Part shown: positions 38,822-48,721 of the stretch, piece by piece
How the letters are laid out: each line of letters starts with the position of its first letter
Position numbering within the stretch: position 1 is the first letter of the stretch
Assembly: GCF_039540405.1 (NCBI RefSeq)
Contig: NZ_BAABEY010000002.1
Span: 62,001-126,000, forward strand
DNA from: Ravibacter arvi
GTDB lineage: Bacteria > Bacteroidota > Bacteroidia > Cytophagales > Spirosomataceae
Length of the DNA stretch: 64,000 nucleotides
Direction of reading: 5' to 3'
Position numbers and translations under genes: made by a program
Notes under the pieces: generated by a model
Told to the model about the DNA's origin: nothing
Databases searched by the model: none
Seen by the model: only the letters and a program-made list of their open reading frames with translations

Positions 38822-40858
38822 TCAGTCCTTTCGTGCACTTTTTTCAATTCCCAACGGGCTTTTTGCTCCTTTACCGCTGATTTGCATCGCAAAGTAGTAG
38901 CGCTGCCCGGGTTTCACGCCGGTATTGACATATACCTCCCGTCCGGGTGGGATTTCGGCCAGCAAGGTGTATTCTTTCTTATTGTCCGGCCGGACGAACA
39001 GCAGGTACTTGTCTACCCCGGGTACGAGCACATCGCTCCAGGTAATTTCGATACCCTTGCTGGTGGGCCTGGCATAAATTTCGGGCGCCCTAAGGGTGAT
39101 CGGTGCGGCGTTTACCTTTTTTGCACCCGATGCAGCTCCTTCAATGCCATACAGATCGGTGGCGGTGACGGCATAGACGAAGGTCGCGCCGGCAGCCGCT
39201 TCCTTGTCGGCAAATACTACGCCTTGTACGAGCCCTTCATGCAATTTCCGGAAACCCTCCCGGGTCAGGTCCGATGGCAAGAGCTCGCCTTCCAATGGTT
39301 TTGAGCTGATCGTTACCTGTTTACGGTACACGGAATATCCCCGGATATATGCGTCGTAGGAGGCCATGTCTTTCCACCGCAGGGTTATTTTTCCAGGTTC
39401 GGTATACGCTTCCACATCATAGGGCGTCTTGGGCGGGATAGCTCTGCCGGGCTGTCCGAACACCACCGCCGAAAGTTCGCTCGTGCGGTTTTCGAAGTTC
39501 AGGGTTTTTACGCCGTACTTGTAAACGATCCTGCTGTTCCGGACGGTGGTATCGGTGAAAACCGAGTCAGTAAGCAGGTTGGATACCAGCTCGAAATGAT
39601 CGTTGCCTTGCAGGGTCCGGAAAACCTGGTATCCGCTTACTTCAGGTGAGATCACGCGTTTCCAGGAAATAACGGGATGTCCTTCCCGGTCGTAGTTCAG
39701 CTTCAACGCCTCCGGGGCTTCAATAGGCCGCTTCCTGACCGGCATACGGTGGGAGACGTAGGCGGATGGCTGAGAAAGGTCGCGTCGGATACTTAACATC
39801 CGGAAACGGTAGTGGTACAACACGTCGGGCAGTACCTGCACGTCTGTGTACGAGGTCGATGCGGCGGGAATGGTGTCGAGCACGACAAAACCTTCGGCGG
39901 GCTGCCTGCTCCGTTCGATTACGATCCCACTGAAAAAGGAAAGGGCCGTCAATGCTTTCCAGGACAGGTAGATCCCGCCTGCGGTGTCTTTCACCGAAGC
40001 GATAGGAATCTGGGCCAGGCTTTTGAAGTTACGTGAAATAAGCGACACGGTGTCGGATACCGGGCCCGGCAGGTGCACGAGGGTTTGTGGCTCCAGGAAC
40101 AGGCCATAAGAGAGACCAGGCTTTACCTCCTGCTGCCAGGTGAAAGTAAGGTCATCATCCTTTTCTCCCCTGTTAGCAAAGGCATAGCCTGCTTTTTGAA
40201 AAGGTGCATTGGCTTTCTCCCGGACCCACACCTGTCCGAGGAGGGCATCGGGGGAGGTGGATTGTTTCAGCTTCCAGCTTACGATCACAGCCGAATCGCC
40301 CTCGCTGATATAGTCGAGCACGGGTTTGCCGATGGCCGGAGGTGTGCCAAGTATCAGGTTGCCGGTAAGGGTTTGGTTCCCCTTCCCGTCGGCGGTGATA
40401 AATTCGGCGCGATAGCGGACATTCCTGACGGGCAGCTTTTTCACTTCTTCATCCTTGTACACCGCGCCCATCGCCACACCGAAATCCGGGTTGAGCACAA
40501 TCAGCCCGTAATCAGACAGGTTGGGCGTTTTCCGGACATACTCCCAGGCCTCCAGCTCGCTTTTCAGCCCTTTCAGCTCCTGTATGTTCCTGAGCACGCC
40601 TTCTCCGGCAATGCGTTTGAAATCCGCAACCGTTTCGGCTGCCACAACTTTTCCCAACGGTTTGAACAGGGGATCGTCGCCCGTTGCCCGCGACAGGTTG
40701 ACGCCGACCACCGACTGCAGGGGCGTCCCGACCGACAACCGGCGGTCGGCAAGAAACACATAGACCGCCTCTTTGCCTTCGCGTATTACCACCTGTGCAT
40801 ATCCCTGCCCGAAAAGCAGCGTCAGGCACCCCAGCCACACGATTTTTAGCAGTTTCAT
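38822..40858 (-). CDS. Exported FN3-domain protein of the TANFOR-like operon
   Basis: This 678-residue protein has the signal peptide MKLLKIVWLGCLTLLFGQGY and no lipobox. An N-terminal region of about 170 residues is not recognised. Four or five fibronectin type III-like modules follow from about residue 180 (ISWKRVISPEVSGYQVFRTL, ITLRWKDMASYDAYIRGYSV, IEITWSDVLVPGVDKYLLFV). It starts one base after the stop of the 1943-aa gene (TAAGATG), so the two are translationally coupled and probably form a complex. FN3 modules here are likely structural or binding parts of a surface assembly. There is no catalytic domain. Confidence 0.88.
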   Translation of the reverse strand: MKLLKIVWLGCLTLLFGQGYAQVVIREGKEAVYVFLADRRLSVGTPLQSVVGVNLSRATGDDPLFKPLGKVVAAETVADFKRIAGEGVLRNIQELKGLKSELEAWEYVRKTPNLSDYGLIVLNPDFGVAMGAVYKDEEVKKLPVRNVRYRAEFITADGKGNQTLTGNLILGTPPAIGKPVLDYISEGDSAVIVSWKLKQSTSPDALLGQVWVREKANAPFQKAGYAFANRGEKDDDLTFTWQQEVKPGLSYGLFLEPQTLVHLPGPVSDTVSLISRNFKSLAQIPIASVKDTAGGIYLSWKALTALSFFSGIVIERSRQPAEGFVVLDTIPAASTSYTDVQVLPDVLYHYRFRMLSIRRDLSQPSAYVSHRMPVRKRPIEAPEALKLNYDREGHPVISWKRVISPEVSGYQVFRTLQGNDHFELVSNLLTDSVFTDTTVRNSRIVYKYGVKTLNFENRTSELSAVVFGQPGRAIPPKTPYDVEAYTEPGKITLRWKDMASYDAYIRGYSVYRKQVTISSKPLEGELLPSDLTREGFRKLHEGLVQGVVFADKEAAAGATFVYAVTATDLYGIEGAASGAKKVNAAPITLRAPEIYARPTSKGIEITWSDVLVPGVDKYLLFVRPDNKKEYTLLAEIPPGREVYVNTGVKPGQRYYFAMQISGKGAKSPLGIEKSARKD

Positions 40859-40859
40859 C

Positions 40860-43800
40860 TTATTCGAAAAGTCTAAGTTTTACGTCGAAGCCCCCGTTTG
40901 ATTGGTAGGAGACATCGGCGGCAGCACCCGCGCAGACCTTAAATCCGCAGGGAATAGGACATACTTCACAGCCTACCAGGCAGGCGTTGAAGCACCCGCC
41001 CCAGGTAATAAAGTTGCAGCCTCCGTCACACCCGATGTGGCCCCTCACATGCCCGGAAAGGCTGCCGCGGAGCCCCCATGCGTTACTGTTGTAATATCCT
41101 TCCAGCGCACCTGCAAAACCAATATCGGCATGCGCGATATCGCCCACCTTGAATACGGTTACTTTTCCGCCTGCATTCCATGAAGACGCAATCTTCAGCC
41201 CGAAAGCATTGGATTTCAGGTTGGCATATACTTCGCTCATTCCCGTATTTTTGTACCAGACAGTGGCGCGTGCCAGTCCCAGGAAGTTGATCGACGGGGA
41301 GCCGATGTCGATATTCGAGTACGCTCCGAAATAACCGCCGTACAGCCTGCCGTTGGTCAGCACGAAATCCGGGACGCCCGCAAGTGAGGCGTGCGTACTT
41401 TTGGGAACATTCCACCCGGCTGCAATCGTAACGCCGGTATCGAAAATACCCAGGATGTTCGTTCTCGAGTAACCGGCTACAAACCAATAGTTGTTGCCGG
41501 CCCCCGTGAAAAGCTCCAGGTGGACACCCGATCTGCTTTCTACGTTGACCCCTTTCATGAGGCTGAAGCCGGCCCCGAATTCACCGTCAATAAAAAACTG
41601 TTTGCGGTTAAAATCCAGTTTCATCGTGGCCGAGCCGATGGCCCAGGAATTCATGACCCTGACCGTAGCTCCGCCTTCAAAAATAGGTCCGCCGGGCGCA
41701 GACGTTACTTTGACCGCTACGGGGTCGAGCGCCACCACCCCGTAAGGATCCGGTGCTACCGTGATGCGCCCGCCGGCATTGATGCTATAAATGTTGGCTG
41801 AAAAGTCAAAGTCGAAGCCGCCGGTCAGTTTGTCCAGTTTGACGAGACCTATCGGAATAACGACATTGGCAAGGAACTGCGCACCCACCCGGGGCCCGGC
41901 GCTCTTTTTCTCATACCAGAACTCCAGTCCGACGCCCGGTATGCCGGCAAGTTTGAGCCCGCCTTTTCCCCTGAACTCGGTCTCATTGAATTTTACTTTG
42001 GCTTCCAGCGCGATGGCGGACGCCAGATCGAAGTAAATTCCGAGCTCGTCCATGCGCGGCGCCTGCCCTTTGCGAAAGTACATAGTGCCTTCTGCTCCCG
42101 CTCCGAACATGGGAATATTCAGCCTGAATTTTCCGCCAACCGTAATCTGTGAGACATTTGAGGCAAAACCGAACTTGGTGATCCCCAGCTTTGCCATCCC
42201 GGCGAAATCCACTTCAATGTCGGTTTCCGCCACCACCGAGAAGTCGCCGTTGGTTGCGACGCTGAAATGATCGAGCTTGATCCGCTGGTTGATCCATTTC
42301 GGCAGATCGATGGTACCTGCCCCGATAAACCGGTAATGGGTGGACCCGGCTATTTTCTGGATCGTGAAGTCCTTGCCCGGGTTGGTCTTGAAACGGACCT
42401 GCCCGAAAATATCGATGCCGGCCGACGGCAGCAGGAACGTGCCGCCGGTCAGTGATTCTCCGTTTATCCCTAGCTCTTTTACCGCAATTTTCGCCGTTTC
42501 GGAGGAAGGTACCGGCACATCCAGGTCGCCGCTCAGCTTCAAGCCGTACTGGTTGATGGCGACGCGGTTCAGCTTAAGCTTCCAGGTAACCAGGGTGAGC
42601 ACGGGCGCCGGGTTGAGGCTGATACCCGCGTCCTTTATTTCACCGCGTTTGCTGATGACCAGCCTGTCCAGCTTCAGTTCCTGGTTGTTCAGAAGCGGAA
42701 CGCCCTCTATTTTGATTTTCCCCTTCAGGTTGATCCCGTCCTTATCGACATTGCAGCCGGCCAGGTCCGGTATAAGTTTGATATCATAAAGGCTCCAGCC
42801 TTCCGTTGCACCCGACAGTCCGAACGAAGTAAGCGACAGGGAACCAGTGCTGGAAATCGGCGCTATGGTATTGCCGGCATTGCCCGTTTTAATCTTAACA
42901 GGCGTCGACGGCAGCGTAATCCCGGATAGCGATGCAAAAGTGGCGCCTATATCGAGGTCAGCTTCGCCAGTGATCTCACCCTCCGTCCGATTGCCGGGCG
43001 AAGCCGGCCGCACCCTGATTCCCGTGCTGTTTTTTAGCCGTACAGCCAGGTAGCCGAAGGCCTTCAGCCTGATTTCGGAGACATCGGTAACCAGCTCCCC
43101 GCCTTTGGGGTAGATGGTGTTCCCGTCTTTTACGATGATTTTATCGGAGAAACGTAGCGTGAGCGCACCATTGCCCGCGTTTTTGAAGACCGGGTTGTCA
43201 GGAAGGTCTTTCAACTCCCCGGAAATAATGAATTCATTGGGGCCCGGCCCTGGTTTCGACCGGTGCAGCACCATTTTGAAACCAAGCAGGCTGGAAGCAT
43301 TAAACCCGGGATCGGTAAGGTTAAAATCAAGGGTATAGGATTCTTTCGCATCGAATTGCCGGCTTTTCTGATCGGCCAGCATCCCTTCTTTGCTGGCAAT
43401 CAGCGTATATTCTCCTACCGGTATGCCCGAAAGCGTGTACCGGCCCTGGTCGTCGGCCAGCGTGAAAATGTGCTCAAGACCTTCTACCGCGACGGTCGCG
43501 CCGGCTACCGGGTTGCCGTTTTGTTTCACCTGCCCCGCTGCCTTTGCCCCGGCTTTGAGCGTCACTTCTACGGTAAGGGTATCTTTTGAAACTTCCATCA
43601 GGATCTCGGCTTTGCGTGTCGCGTAAAAAGACCCTTCCGGTCCGCTTACGATCAACGCCGCGTTGCCGCCAGGCACATCTCCGACCACTGCGGTTCCGGA
43701 TGTGTTGGTCAGCGAAACAGCGGTACCTCCTTCGGTCGAGACTTTCGCGTTGGCGACCGGCTGCCCGGTAGCATCATCTTTTACGATCGCCTTTACATAA

Positions 43801-46691
43801 AACCTGCTCATCACAACGACATGCCCGGAAGAGATCGACTCCGTGCCTAAACCGTCGGAAAACACGTTGTAATAATTTAATGCGGCGGTTGTCGTGACCA
43901 ACTGCGACGCCGCGAGGTTCGAACTGAGTACCGGGGCTTTCCCCTCGGGCGCCTGTTCCGGCTTTTTCGCAGACTGTTTGGGTACGACCGCCTGCCCGGC
44001 GTACTGGCCGGTCCCGGTAAACTGTGCCCGGGCGCTAGCTACTGATTGTGCCCATTGCCCGGTCAGAAGGTTGCCGGCTGCAGACGGTTTATAGGAGCCC
44101 TTCTGCTTGGATTCCACTTTCAGGTCTACCTCGTACTCGGTGTCCCTGAAGCCGGGTTTCCGGGCAATAAGCGTATGTTTTCCTTCAGTCTGGCTTCCGG
44201 TGAAATTACCTTCTTCATCGCTGTAAAACGCCTTTCCGCCATTCTTCCAATTGAGCGTTGCATCGGGAAGCGGCTCGCCGTTAACGTCTACCACCTTACC
44301 GACTACCGTGACGAGCTCTGCGTTGACGAACAGCGGATCGATTACCTCTTTTAACCCGCGCTGCGAGAGGTACAGATCTTTGTCGTGTTTGGTTTCTTTG
44401 CCTTTGTACTGGACGACCACCTCGGCCGCTTCGGGACTGGTAGGAATGTTTTCCACCTTAAAGCGCCCGAGACTATCCGCGGTTGCTGATCTGGCCGAAA
44501 GATCGACCATCATAACAAACGTGCCATCCGCGCGTTGTGTGGTTTGCCCGGACTTGCTGCCCTTTTTGCGTACGGTGACGATAGCGCCTGCCGCTGGTAT
44601 TTCCCCGTTCCGGGTAAGTACCCGGCCCTCCACCACCGGCAGGGCGATGTCGGCTACGTAACTTTTTTCGAGGAAAACCACATTGCCCGATTCGGAAAGG
44701 TCCTCCATGCCGAAGTCAATGAGGCTCACATTACGAACCGTCTTCCGGATCCCTTCGCCTTCGATAACCACGGAATAGGAGTCCGAAAAACTCCGGCTGT
44801 AAAACATCCTCGGCCAGAATGACCCTGATTTGCCCACCGCGACTACTTCGGCGGGCTGGCCGCTCAGACTGTCTTTCATCACTTCGTGCACCAGGTTGCC
44901 GTTGGTGGAGACACTGTTGTAGAACCCGGCGGTTCGTTCCAGCCTTACAGTGGCCAGGTCGAGCTCTGAACCCTCTTCGTTGACCACTTTGACGCGCATC
45001 CTGAAGGTTTTGGCCAGCCCCGTCAGTTCTCCGACGTCGTAAGTGCCGTTTTCTCCTTTTACCAGCGGGATATCATAAGCCGCGAATTCAAAGTAAGGAT
45101 TCTCGATTTTAAGGAAAGCTTCGTATCCCGGCGGCACCTCGTCGGTATAGGTGATTGAAAACTCGCCCGCGGCATTGGTCATGGCCTGACCGGCAAGAAG
45201 ATCTCCTTCCACGCCGTTGCTGCCGGGTGCCGCGCTCTGTCCGCCCACTTTTTTCTGAAGATAGAGGCTTATTTTTGTGTCGGCCAGCGGGTACCGTTTC
45301 TCATCGGCCAGCGATAGTATCCTGGCCTGGTGGCGCTGCCTCCGCATCATTTCACTTATAAAGCTGCTTTCGACTACGGCGTTTGAAAGCAGTTCGACAT
45401 GCGTATTTCCTCCGCCGAAAGCATAAAGATTACCGGTTGAAAGCGCAGGAGCGGCGGTTTTGTTACTACCTGAAGCCGGCGCGCTGTTTCCTGTTTTTGT
45501 GAGCCGGTCCAGCATCCCCGGTGACGCTTCCATTACCGCGAAATCCCTGGGCTGGGCAAAATCGCCGAGCGTGCGGGAACCGGATCCGGGAACTTCCTCG
45601 CGGGTGGGTGGGGGCGCCGCCACATACCCGGTTTCCGATTTCCGGAAGGCCCACACAAGTTTTCCTTTAAAGGTATTGAGAACCAGGTTCCGGATCTCCA
45701 GGTCCCGTACAAACGTTACCTTGGACAACACAACCGGAGCAGCCGGTTTTTCCTTTTCGCTGTTCTTTTTTACGATGGGTGGCGGGGCTGCCGGCGCTAT
45801 GGGTGCTGGTGAAAAATCCTTGAACAGAAAGGCCCTTACTTCGCTGCGGCCGTTGTTCCGGTACGAGGTTTTCCCGGCAGGATCTACCACCGTAACCGCC
45901 CATGCATACCGCCGCCCGGGTACCAGTGCATGGTCCGACGGTCCATAGATATAGTTCGTGCCCATCACCTCCTGGTCGAATACGGGCGACCGTGAAGATT
46001 CATACACTACGTTCGGATCAATATGACGCCCGTCTCCTTCAAACATTTCCAGTATACGCAGTCGATAGCGGGTATCCGGAGCGGCGCCGGCCGGCTGATT
46101 CCAGGAAAAAATGATGTTTTGAGGCTGGAAAGCCCTGACCTCGGCATGCTGGAAAGGTTGTATGAGCATCGGGGGTTCGGCATCCTGCATATAGGCCGTA
46201 GCGCAGCCGGAGGGGTTTTCGGCGGACAACGGAAATTGTGTGCGGCCGGGTGTATGGTCGTAGGCGCGGATACAGACCGAGTAGAGGCCTTCCGGCACCC
46301 GGTCCGAATTCCGGATCTGCCTTTGGTCGGTACCGATGTAGACCAGCCGGTTCGGGTCATAGATTTCCATAATTTCCGCCGGGAAGAGTTGTCTCGTTTC
46401 CATGGGCGCGAGTACCACCGGCGTGGCCGGAACATAATCGGGATTGGTGTAAATCCGGACCCCATTGTTCTCCCCCCTGACTTCGGCACGTATATAAATC
46501 CGCTGCTCGCGGTTGGCCAGGTTTTGTATGGTCACGATCATTTTGCCCGGCCCTGAAGGCGAAGGCCGGTAATCGGTGAGGCTGGTGGAGTAGGGAGGGA
46601 TCAGGTTGAGCGTCAGCCTGACGGAATTGCCCTGTGCCCAGGTGCTCAGTGCCATGCACATAACTCCGATAAACAACACCAGGTTTCTCAT
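40860..46691 (-). CDS. Giant TANFOR-like surface protein with carboxypeptidase-regulatory repeats and Cys-rich tail (1943 aa)
   Basis: The start is the ATG at 46691 (MRNLVLFIGVMCMALSTWAQ). Residues about 20-285 match the pattern of TANFOR-type N-termini (LTLNLIPPYSTSLTDYRPSP, VPEGLYSVCIRAYDH). Several carboxypeptidase-regulatory-like modules follow at about 460, 685, 790, 967 and 1057 (VVGKVVDVNGEPLPDATLNW, KQNGNPVAGATVAVEGL). From about 1180 to 1880 the sequence is long beta-strand repeats (LKLSGDLDVPVP, FEGGATVRVMNSWAIGSATM). Residues about 1887-1922 hold eight cysteines (for example IGCDGGCNFITWGGCFNAC). It sits 4 bp after the barrel gene and 1 bp before the FN3 gene. It is probably a huge surface or periplasm-spanning scaffold; function unknown. 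Confidence 0.9.
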   Translation of the reverse strand: MRNLVLFIGVMCMALSTWAQGNSVRLTLNLIPPYSTSLTDYRPSPSGPGKMIVTIQNLANREQRIYIRAEVRGENNGVRIYTNPDYVPATPVVLAPMETRQLFPAEIMEIYDPNRLVYIGTDQRQIRNSDRVPEGLYSVCIRAYDHTPGRTQFPLSAENPSGCATAYMQDAEPPMLIQPFQHAEVRAFQPQNIIFSWNQPAGAAPDTRYRLRILEMFEGDGRHIDPNVVYESSRSPVFDQEVMGTNYIYGPSDHALVPGRRYAWAVTVVDPAGKTSYRNNGRSEVRAFLFKDFSPAPIAPAAPPPIVKKNSEKEKPAAPVVLSKVTFVRDLEIRNLVLNTFKGKLVWAFRKSETGYVAAPPPTREEVPGSGSRTLGDFAQPRDFAVMEASPGMLDRLTKTGNSAPASGSNKTAAPALSTGNLYAFGGGNTHVELLSNAVVESSFISEMMRRQRHQARILSLADEKRYPLADTKISLYLQKKVGGQSAAPGSNGVEGDLLAGQAMTNAAGEFSITYTDEVPPGYEAFLKIENPYFEFAAYDIPLVKGENGTYDVGELTGLAKTFRMRVKVVNEEGSELDLATVRLERTAGFYNSVSTNGNLVHEVMKDSLSGQPAEVVAVGKSGSFWPRMFYSRSFSDSYSVVIEGEGIRKTVRNVSLIDFGMEDLSESGNVVFLEKSYVADIALPVVEGRVLTRNGEIPAAGAIVTVRKKGSKSGQTTQRADGTFVMMVDLSARSATADSLGRFKVENIPTSPEAAEVVVQYKGKETKHDKDLYLSQRGLKEVIDPLFVNAELVTVVGKVVDVNGEPLPDATLNWKNGGKAFYSDEEGNFTGSQTEGKHTLIARKPGFRDTEYEVDLKVESKQKGSYKPSAAGNLLTGQWAQSVASARAQFTGTGQYAGQAVVPKQSAKKPEQAPEGKAPVLSSNLAASQLVTTTAALNYYNVFSDGLGTESISSGHVVVMSRFYVKAIVKDDATGQPVANAKVSTEGGTAVSLTNTSGTAVVGDVPGGNAALIVSGPEGSFYATRKAEILMEVSKDTLTVEVTLKAGAKAAGQVKQNGNPVAGATVAVEGLEHIFTLADDQGRYTLSGIPVGEYTLIASKEGMLADQKSRQFDAKESYTLDFNLTDPGFNASSLLGFKMVLHRSKPGPGPNEFIISGELKDLPDNPVFKNAGNGALTLRFSDKIIVKDGNTIYPKGGELVTDVSEIRLKAFGYLAVRLKNSTGIRVRPASPGNRTEGEITGEADLDIGATFASLSGITLPSTPVKIKTGNAGNTIAPISSTGSLSLTSFGLSGATEGWSLYDIKLIPDLAGCNVDKDGINLKGKIKIEGVPLLNNQELKLDRLVISKRGEIKDAGISLNPAPVLTLVTWKLKLNRVAINQYGLKLSGDLDVPVPSSETAKIAVKELGINGESLTGGTFLLPSAGIDIFGQVRFKTNPGKDFTIQKIAGSTHYRFIGAGTIDLPKWINQRIKLDHFSVATNGDFSVVAETDIEVDFAGMAKLGITKFGFASNVSQITVGGKFRLNIPMFGAGAEGTMYFRKGQAPRMDELGIYFDLASAIALEAKVKFNETEFRGKGGLKLAGIPGVGLEFWYEKKSAGPRVGAQFLANVVIPIGLVKLDKLTGGFDFDFSANIYSINAGGRITVAPDPYGVVALDPVAVKVTSAPGGPIFEGGATVRVMNSWAIGSATMKLDFNRKQFFIDGEFGAGFSLMKGVNVESRSGVHLELFTGAGNNYWFVAGYSRTNILGIFDTGVTIAAGWNVPKSTHASLAGVPDFVLTNGRLYGGYFGAYSNIDIGSPSINFLGLARATVWYKNTGMSEVYANLKSNAFGLKIASSWNAGGKVTVFKVGDIAHADIGFAGALEGYYNSNAWGLRGSLSGHVRGHIGCDGGCNFITWGGCFNACLVGCEVCPIPCGFKVCAGAAADVSYQSNGGFDVKLRLFE

Positions 46692-46695
46692 CACG

Positions 46696-48381
46696 TCAGA
46701 AGTTAAAGGTGTAGGCCAGTTCGCCCGTAAGCTCCGAATACCGAACCGGATCCGCGTCGTCCCTTTCAATACGATTGTCCATAGAGTTGATTCTCAAAGA
46801 AAAGCGGTGCCCCTTGGCCGGCATGTAGGCCACATTCCCGCCCAGGTTCATGATTCTCCCGCGCCCTTTTATCGGTTTGGTGAGCACATAACTGTTGTTG
46901 CTGCTCACCATCAGCTTGTTCTTCAGGAAAGTTTTAGAAAAACCCAGCATACCGCTGAAGTTGGTGAAATTACCCACGGCCAGCTCGTTGGTGGTATAAT
47001 TCAACCCTGACATGAGGGTCATTCCCAGCTTGTTCCAGGTCAGGTTATGGTTCAGGAAAGCCACCTGCGACCGGATGTTGCCGGCCCGCAGGGTATCCTT
47101 GTTCAGGTCCCTGAGGCTGCTGAGGTTATAGGACAGAAGCACCACCTGGGTGGTGGTTTTTCCGGGCATCACCAGGCGGGGCGTGACCGAGATATTGCTG
47201 TTGGTCTGGGCCAGCAGGTACTTGTTTTCGATCAGGGTTACGGTCGGCTCGGCATTTGAAGTGTAATTGGTATAATTCGCATCCACGCCAAGCTTGTCCG
47301 TAATTTCCCAGGAAAGGCTGGCCAGGCCGATAATGCGGCGGGTGGTTGCGGCTTTGAGTTTTTTCAGGTTATCTTCCTGGATACCGATACTGCCTGTAAA
47401 CCGCAGTTTGCCCTTCAGGGCGTTGAACGAAGGGTTGAGGGTAATATTCCGGAGGTCGTCCTGGAAATAGTAGGCGCCCATTGATTTAAAGCCGGGGTCT
47501 GCGTACTTGTACATGATCTTCAGCGAGAAGTATTTACTGGTGTAGCCCACTCCGCCGCTGTAGGCCAGGTAGTATTCGCTGGTACCATTGACTTTGAAAA
47601 GGCTGATCATTCCGCTTAGAAGCTTCCGGGAAGAATCGGTTTCCATGACCAGGTCCGACCGGCTGTCGCGGGTGTAAATGCTGACGCCGCCGTCGCCGAA
47701 TACCTGGAAGTTTTTCAGGAATCCGAATTTGAATCCCACCCCCAGCACCGAGTTGGCGGCCGGCCTTACTGTTACCGAATCGGGGTTTCCCTTAAAGTTT
47801 TTTTCGTGGTCTTTTGCCTGGAGGAAGCTGACGTCCACATGACTGGTTTCTGAACCGTAGCCTACCTTCACGGCGGTCCCGAAGCGTGAAAAGCTATAAG
47901 GCCTGAGGGCGCCGGTAGTGGTATCTACGGTCGTGGCCCTGTTCAGCCTGCCGGTCATGAGGCCCACCCTGAATTTTCCGGGCCGCAGTTCTACACCACC
48001 GCCCAGCAAAGTGTGTCCGGCAAGGGTATACGGCGAGAAGGTGATGTTTCGGTATCCGCCGTGTACCGTAATCCATTTGTAGGTCGGGCTAAGGCCGAAC
48101 TGGTTGAAAGGCTGAGCGAACGAACGTTCCTGCTCGCTGAAAGTAAACGACACCGGGATGCTGATACCGTACACGGAGATGGTCGGGCTGCCCGAAATCA
48201 CCCATGAAAAGGGGCTTCTCCGGGCAGCGATGCCTTCCGACCGGTAGGCAATGGTGCGGATATCAAGTGCTCCGCTGATGGCAAAAGGCTTTTGCCTGCC
48301 GACATTGGCGATGTCCTGTGCCTGGGTTTGAAGGGCACAAAACAGGAAACCGGGCAAAAGCAAATGCAAATGAGCTTTCAT
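46696..48381 (-). CDS. Predicted outer-membrane beta-barrel protein, first gene of the TANFOR-like operon
   Basis: This 561-residue protein has signal peptide MKAHLHLLLPGFLFCALQTQ and then dense alternating beta-strands (TYKWITVHGGYRNITFSPYT, YFSLKIMYKYADPG, RFTGSIGIQEDN). It ends in ELAYTFNF, the terminal aromatic expected for barrel assembly. I recognise no named family. It is the first gene of the operon, and only 4 bp separate it from the giant gene, so it may be the outer-membrane anchor or export channel for that protein. A good Bacteroidota promoter lies about 85 bp upstream. Confidence 0.85.
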   Translation of the reverse strand: MKAHLHLLLPGFLFCALQTQAQDIANVGRQKPFAISGALDIRTIAYRSEGIAARRSPFSWVISGSPTISVYGISIPVSFTFSEQERSFAQPFNQFGLSPTYKWITVHGGYRNITFSPYTLAGHTLLGGGVELRPGKFRVGLMTGRLNRATTVDTTTGALRPYSFSRFGTAVKVGYGSETSHVDVSFLQAKDHEKNFKGNPDSVTVRPAANSVLGVGFKFGFLKNFQVFGDGGVSIYTRDSRSDLVMETDSSRKLLSGMISLFKVNGTSEYYLAYSGGVGYTSKYFSLKIMYKYADPGFKSMGAYYFQDDLRNITLNPSFNALKGKLRFTGSIGIQEDNLKKLKAATTRRIIGLASLSWEITDKLGVDANYTNYTSNAEPTVTLIENKYLLAQTNSNISVTPRLVMPGKTTTQVVLLSYNLSSLRDLNKDTLRAGNIRSQVAFLNHNLTWNKLGMTLMSGLNYTTNELAVGNFTNFSGMLGFSKTFLKNKLMVSSNNSYVLTKPIKGRGRIMNLGGNVAYMPAKGHRFSLRINSMDNRIERDDADPVRYSELTGELAYTFNF

Positions 48382-48465
48382 ACCATTTCGCTTTTCTGTC
48401 GGCTTTTTCAGCGCGTTAATTTCGGGTTAGGGAACAATCTTGCCGCTGTCTCTTGTCAGCACCGG

Positions 48466-48496
48466 CAAAACTACGTGCGCCCCCGGCCGGATTCAA
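48466..48496 (-). promoter_or_regulatory. Candidate promoter of the TANFOR-like operon
   Basis: On the minus strand TTG (48496-48494) and TAGTTTTG (48473-48466) are separated by 20 bp. This fits the Bacteroidota consensus TTG-N17-23-TAnnTTTG at every fixed position. The leader to the ATG at 48381 would be about 80 nt. Confidence 0.55.
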
Positions 48497-48721
48497 TACC
48501 AAAAAAGGTGTAATTTCTTTTGCGGAAGGCCGAAAATAGCCTGCTGTCGCATTTTTGACAGATTTTCGGGGAAGATGAGCGAGACATATTTACCGTTATT
48601 TAGTAAACGGTAATAATAGCCTTGAATTCCATTGAAGCACGTTTGGTGCTTTGATTTAAATAAACAACGCTTAGGTTTTGACCTGGTTGAGTATCAGACA
48701 TCCGGCGGATTGTGTTAAAGG

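Noticed and set aside
40860..46691. Rhs/YD-repeat toxin or large adhesin with cadherin repeats
   Set aside because: No YD repeats, no RHS core motif and no Ca-binding cadherin motifs; the modules look carboxypeptidase-regulatory-like.
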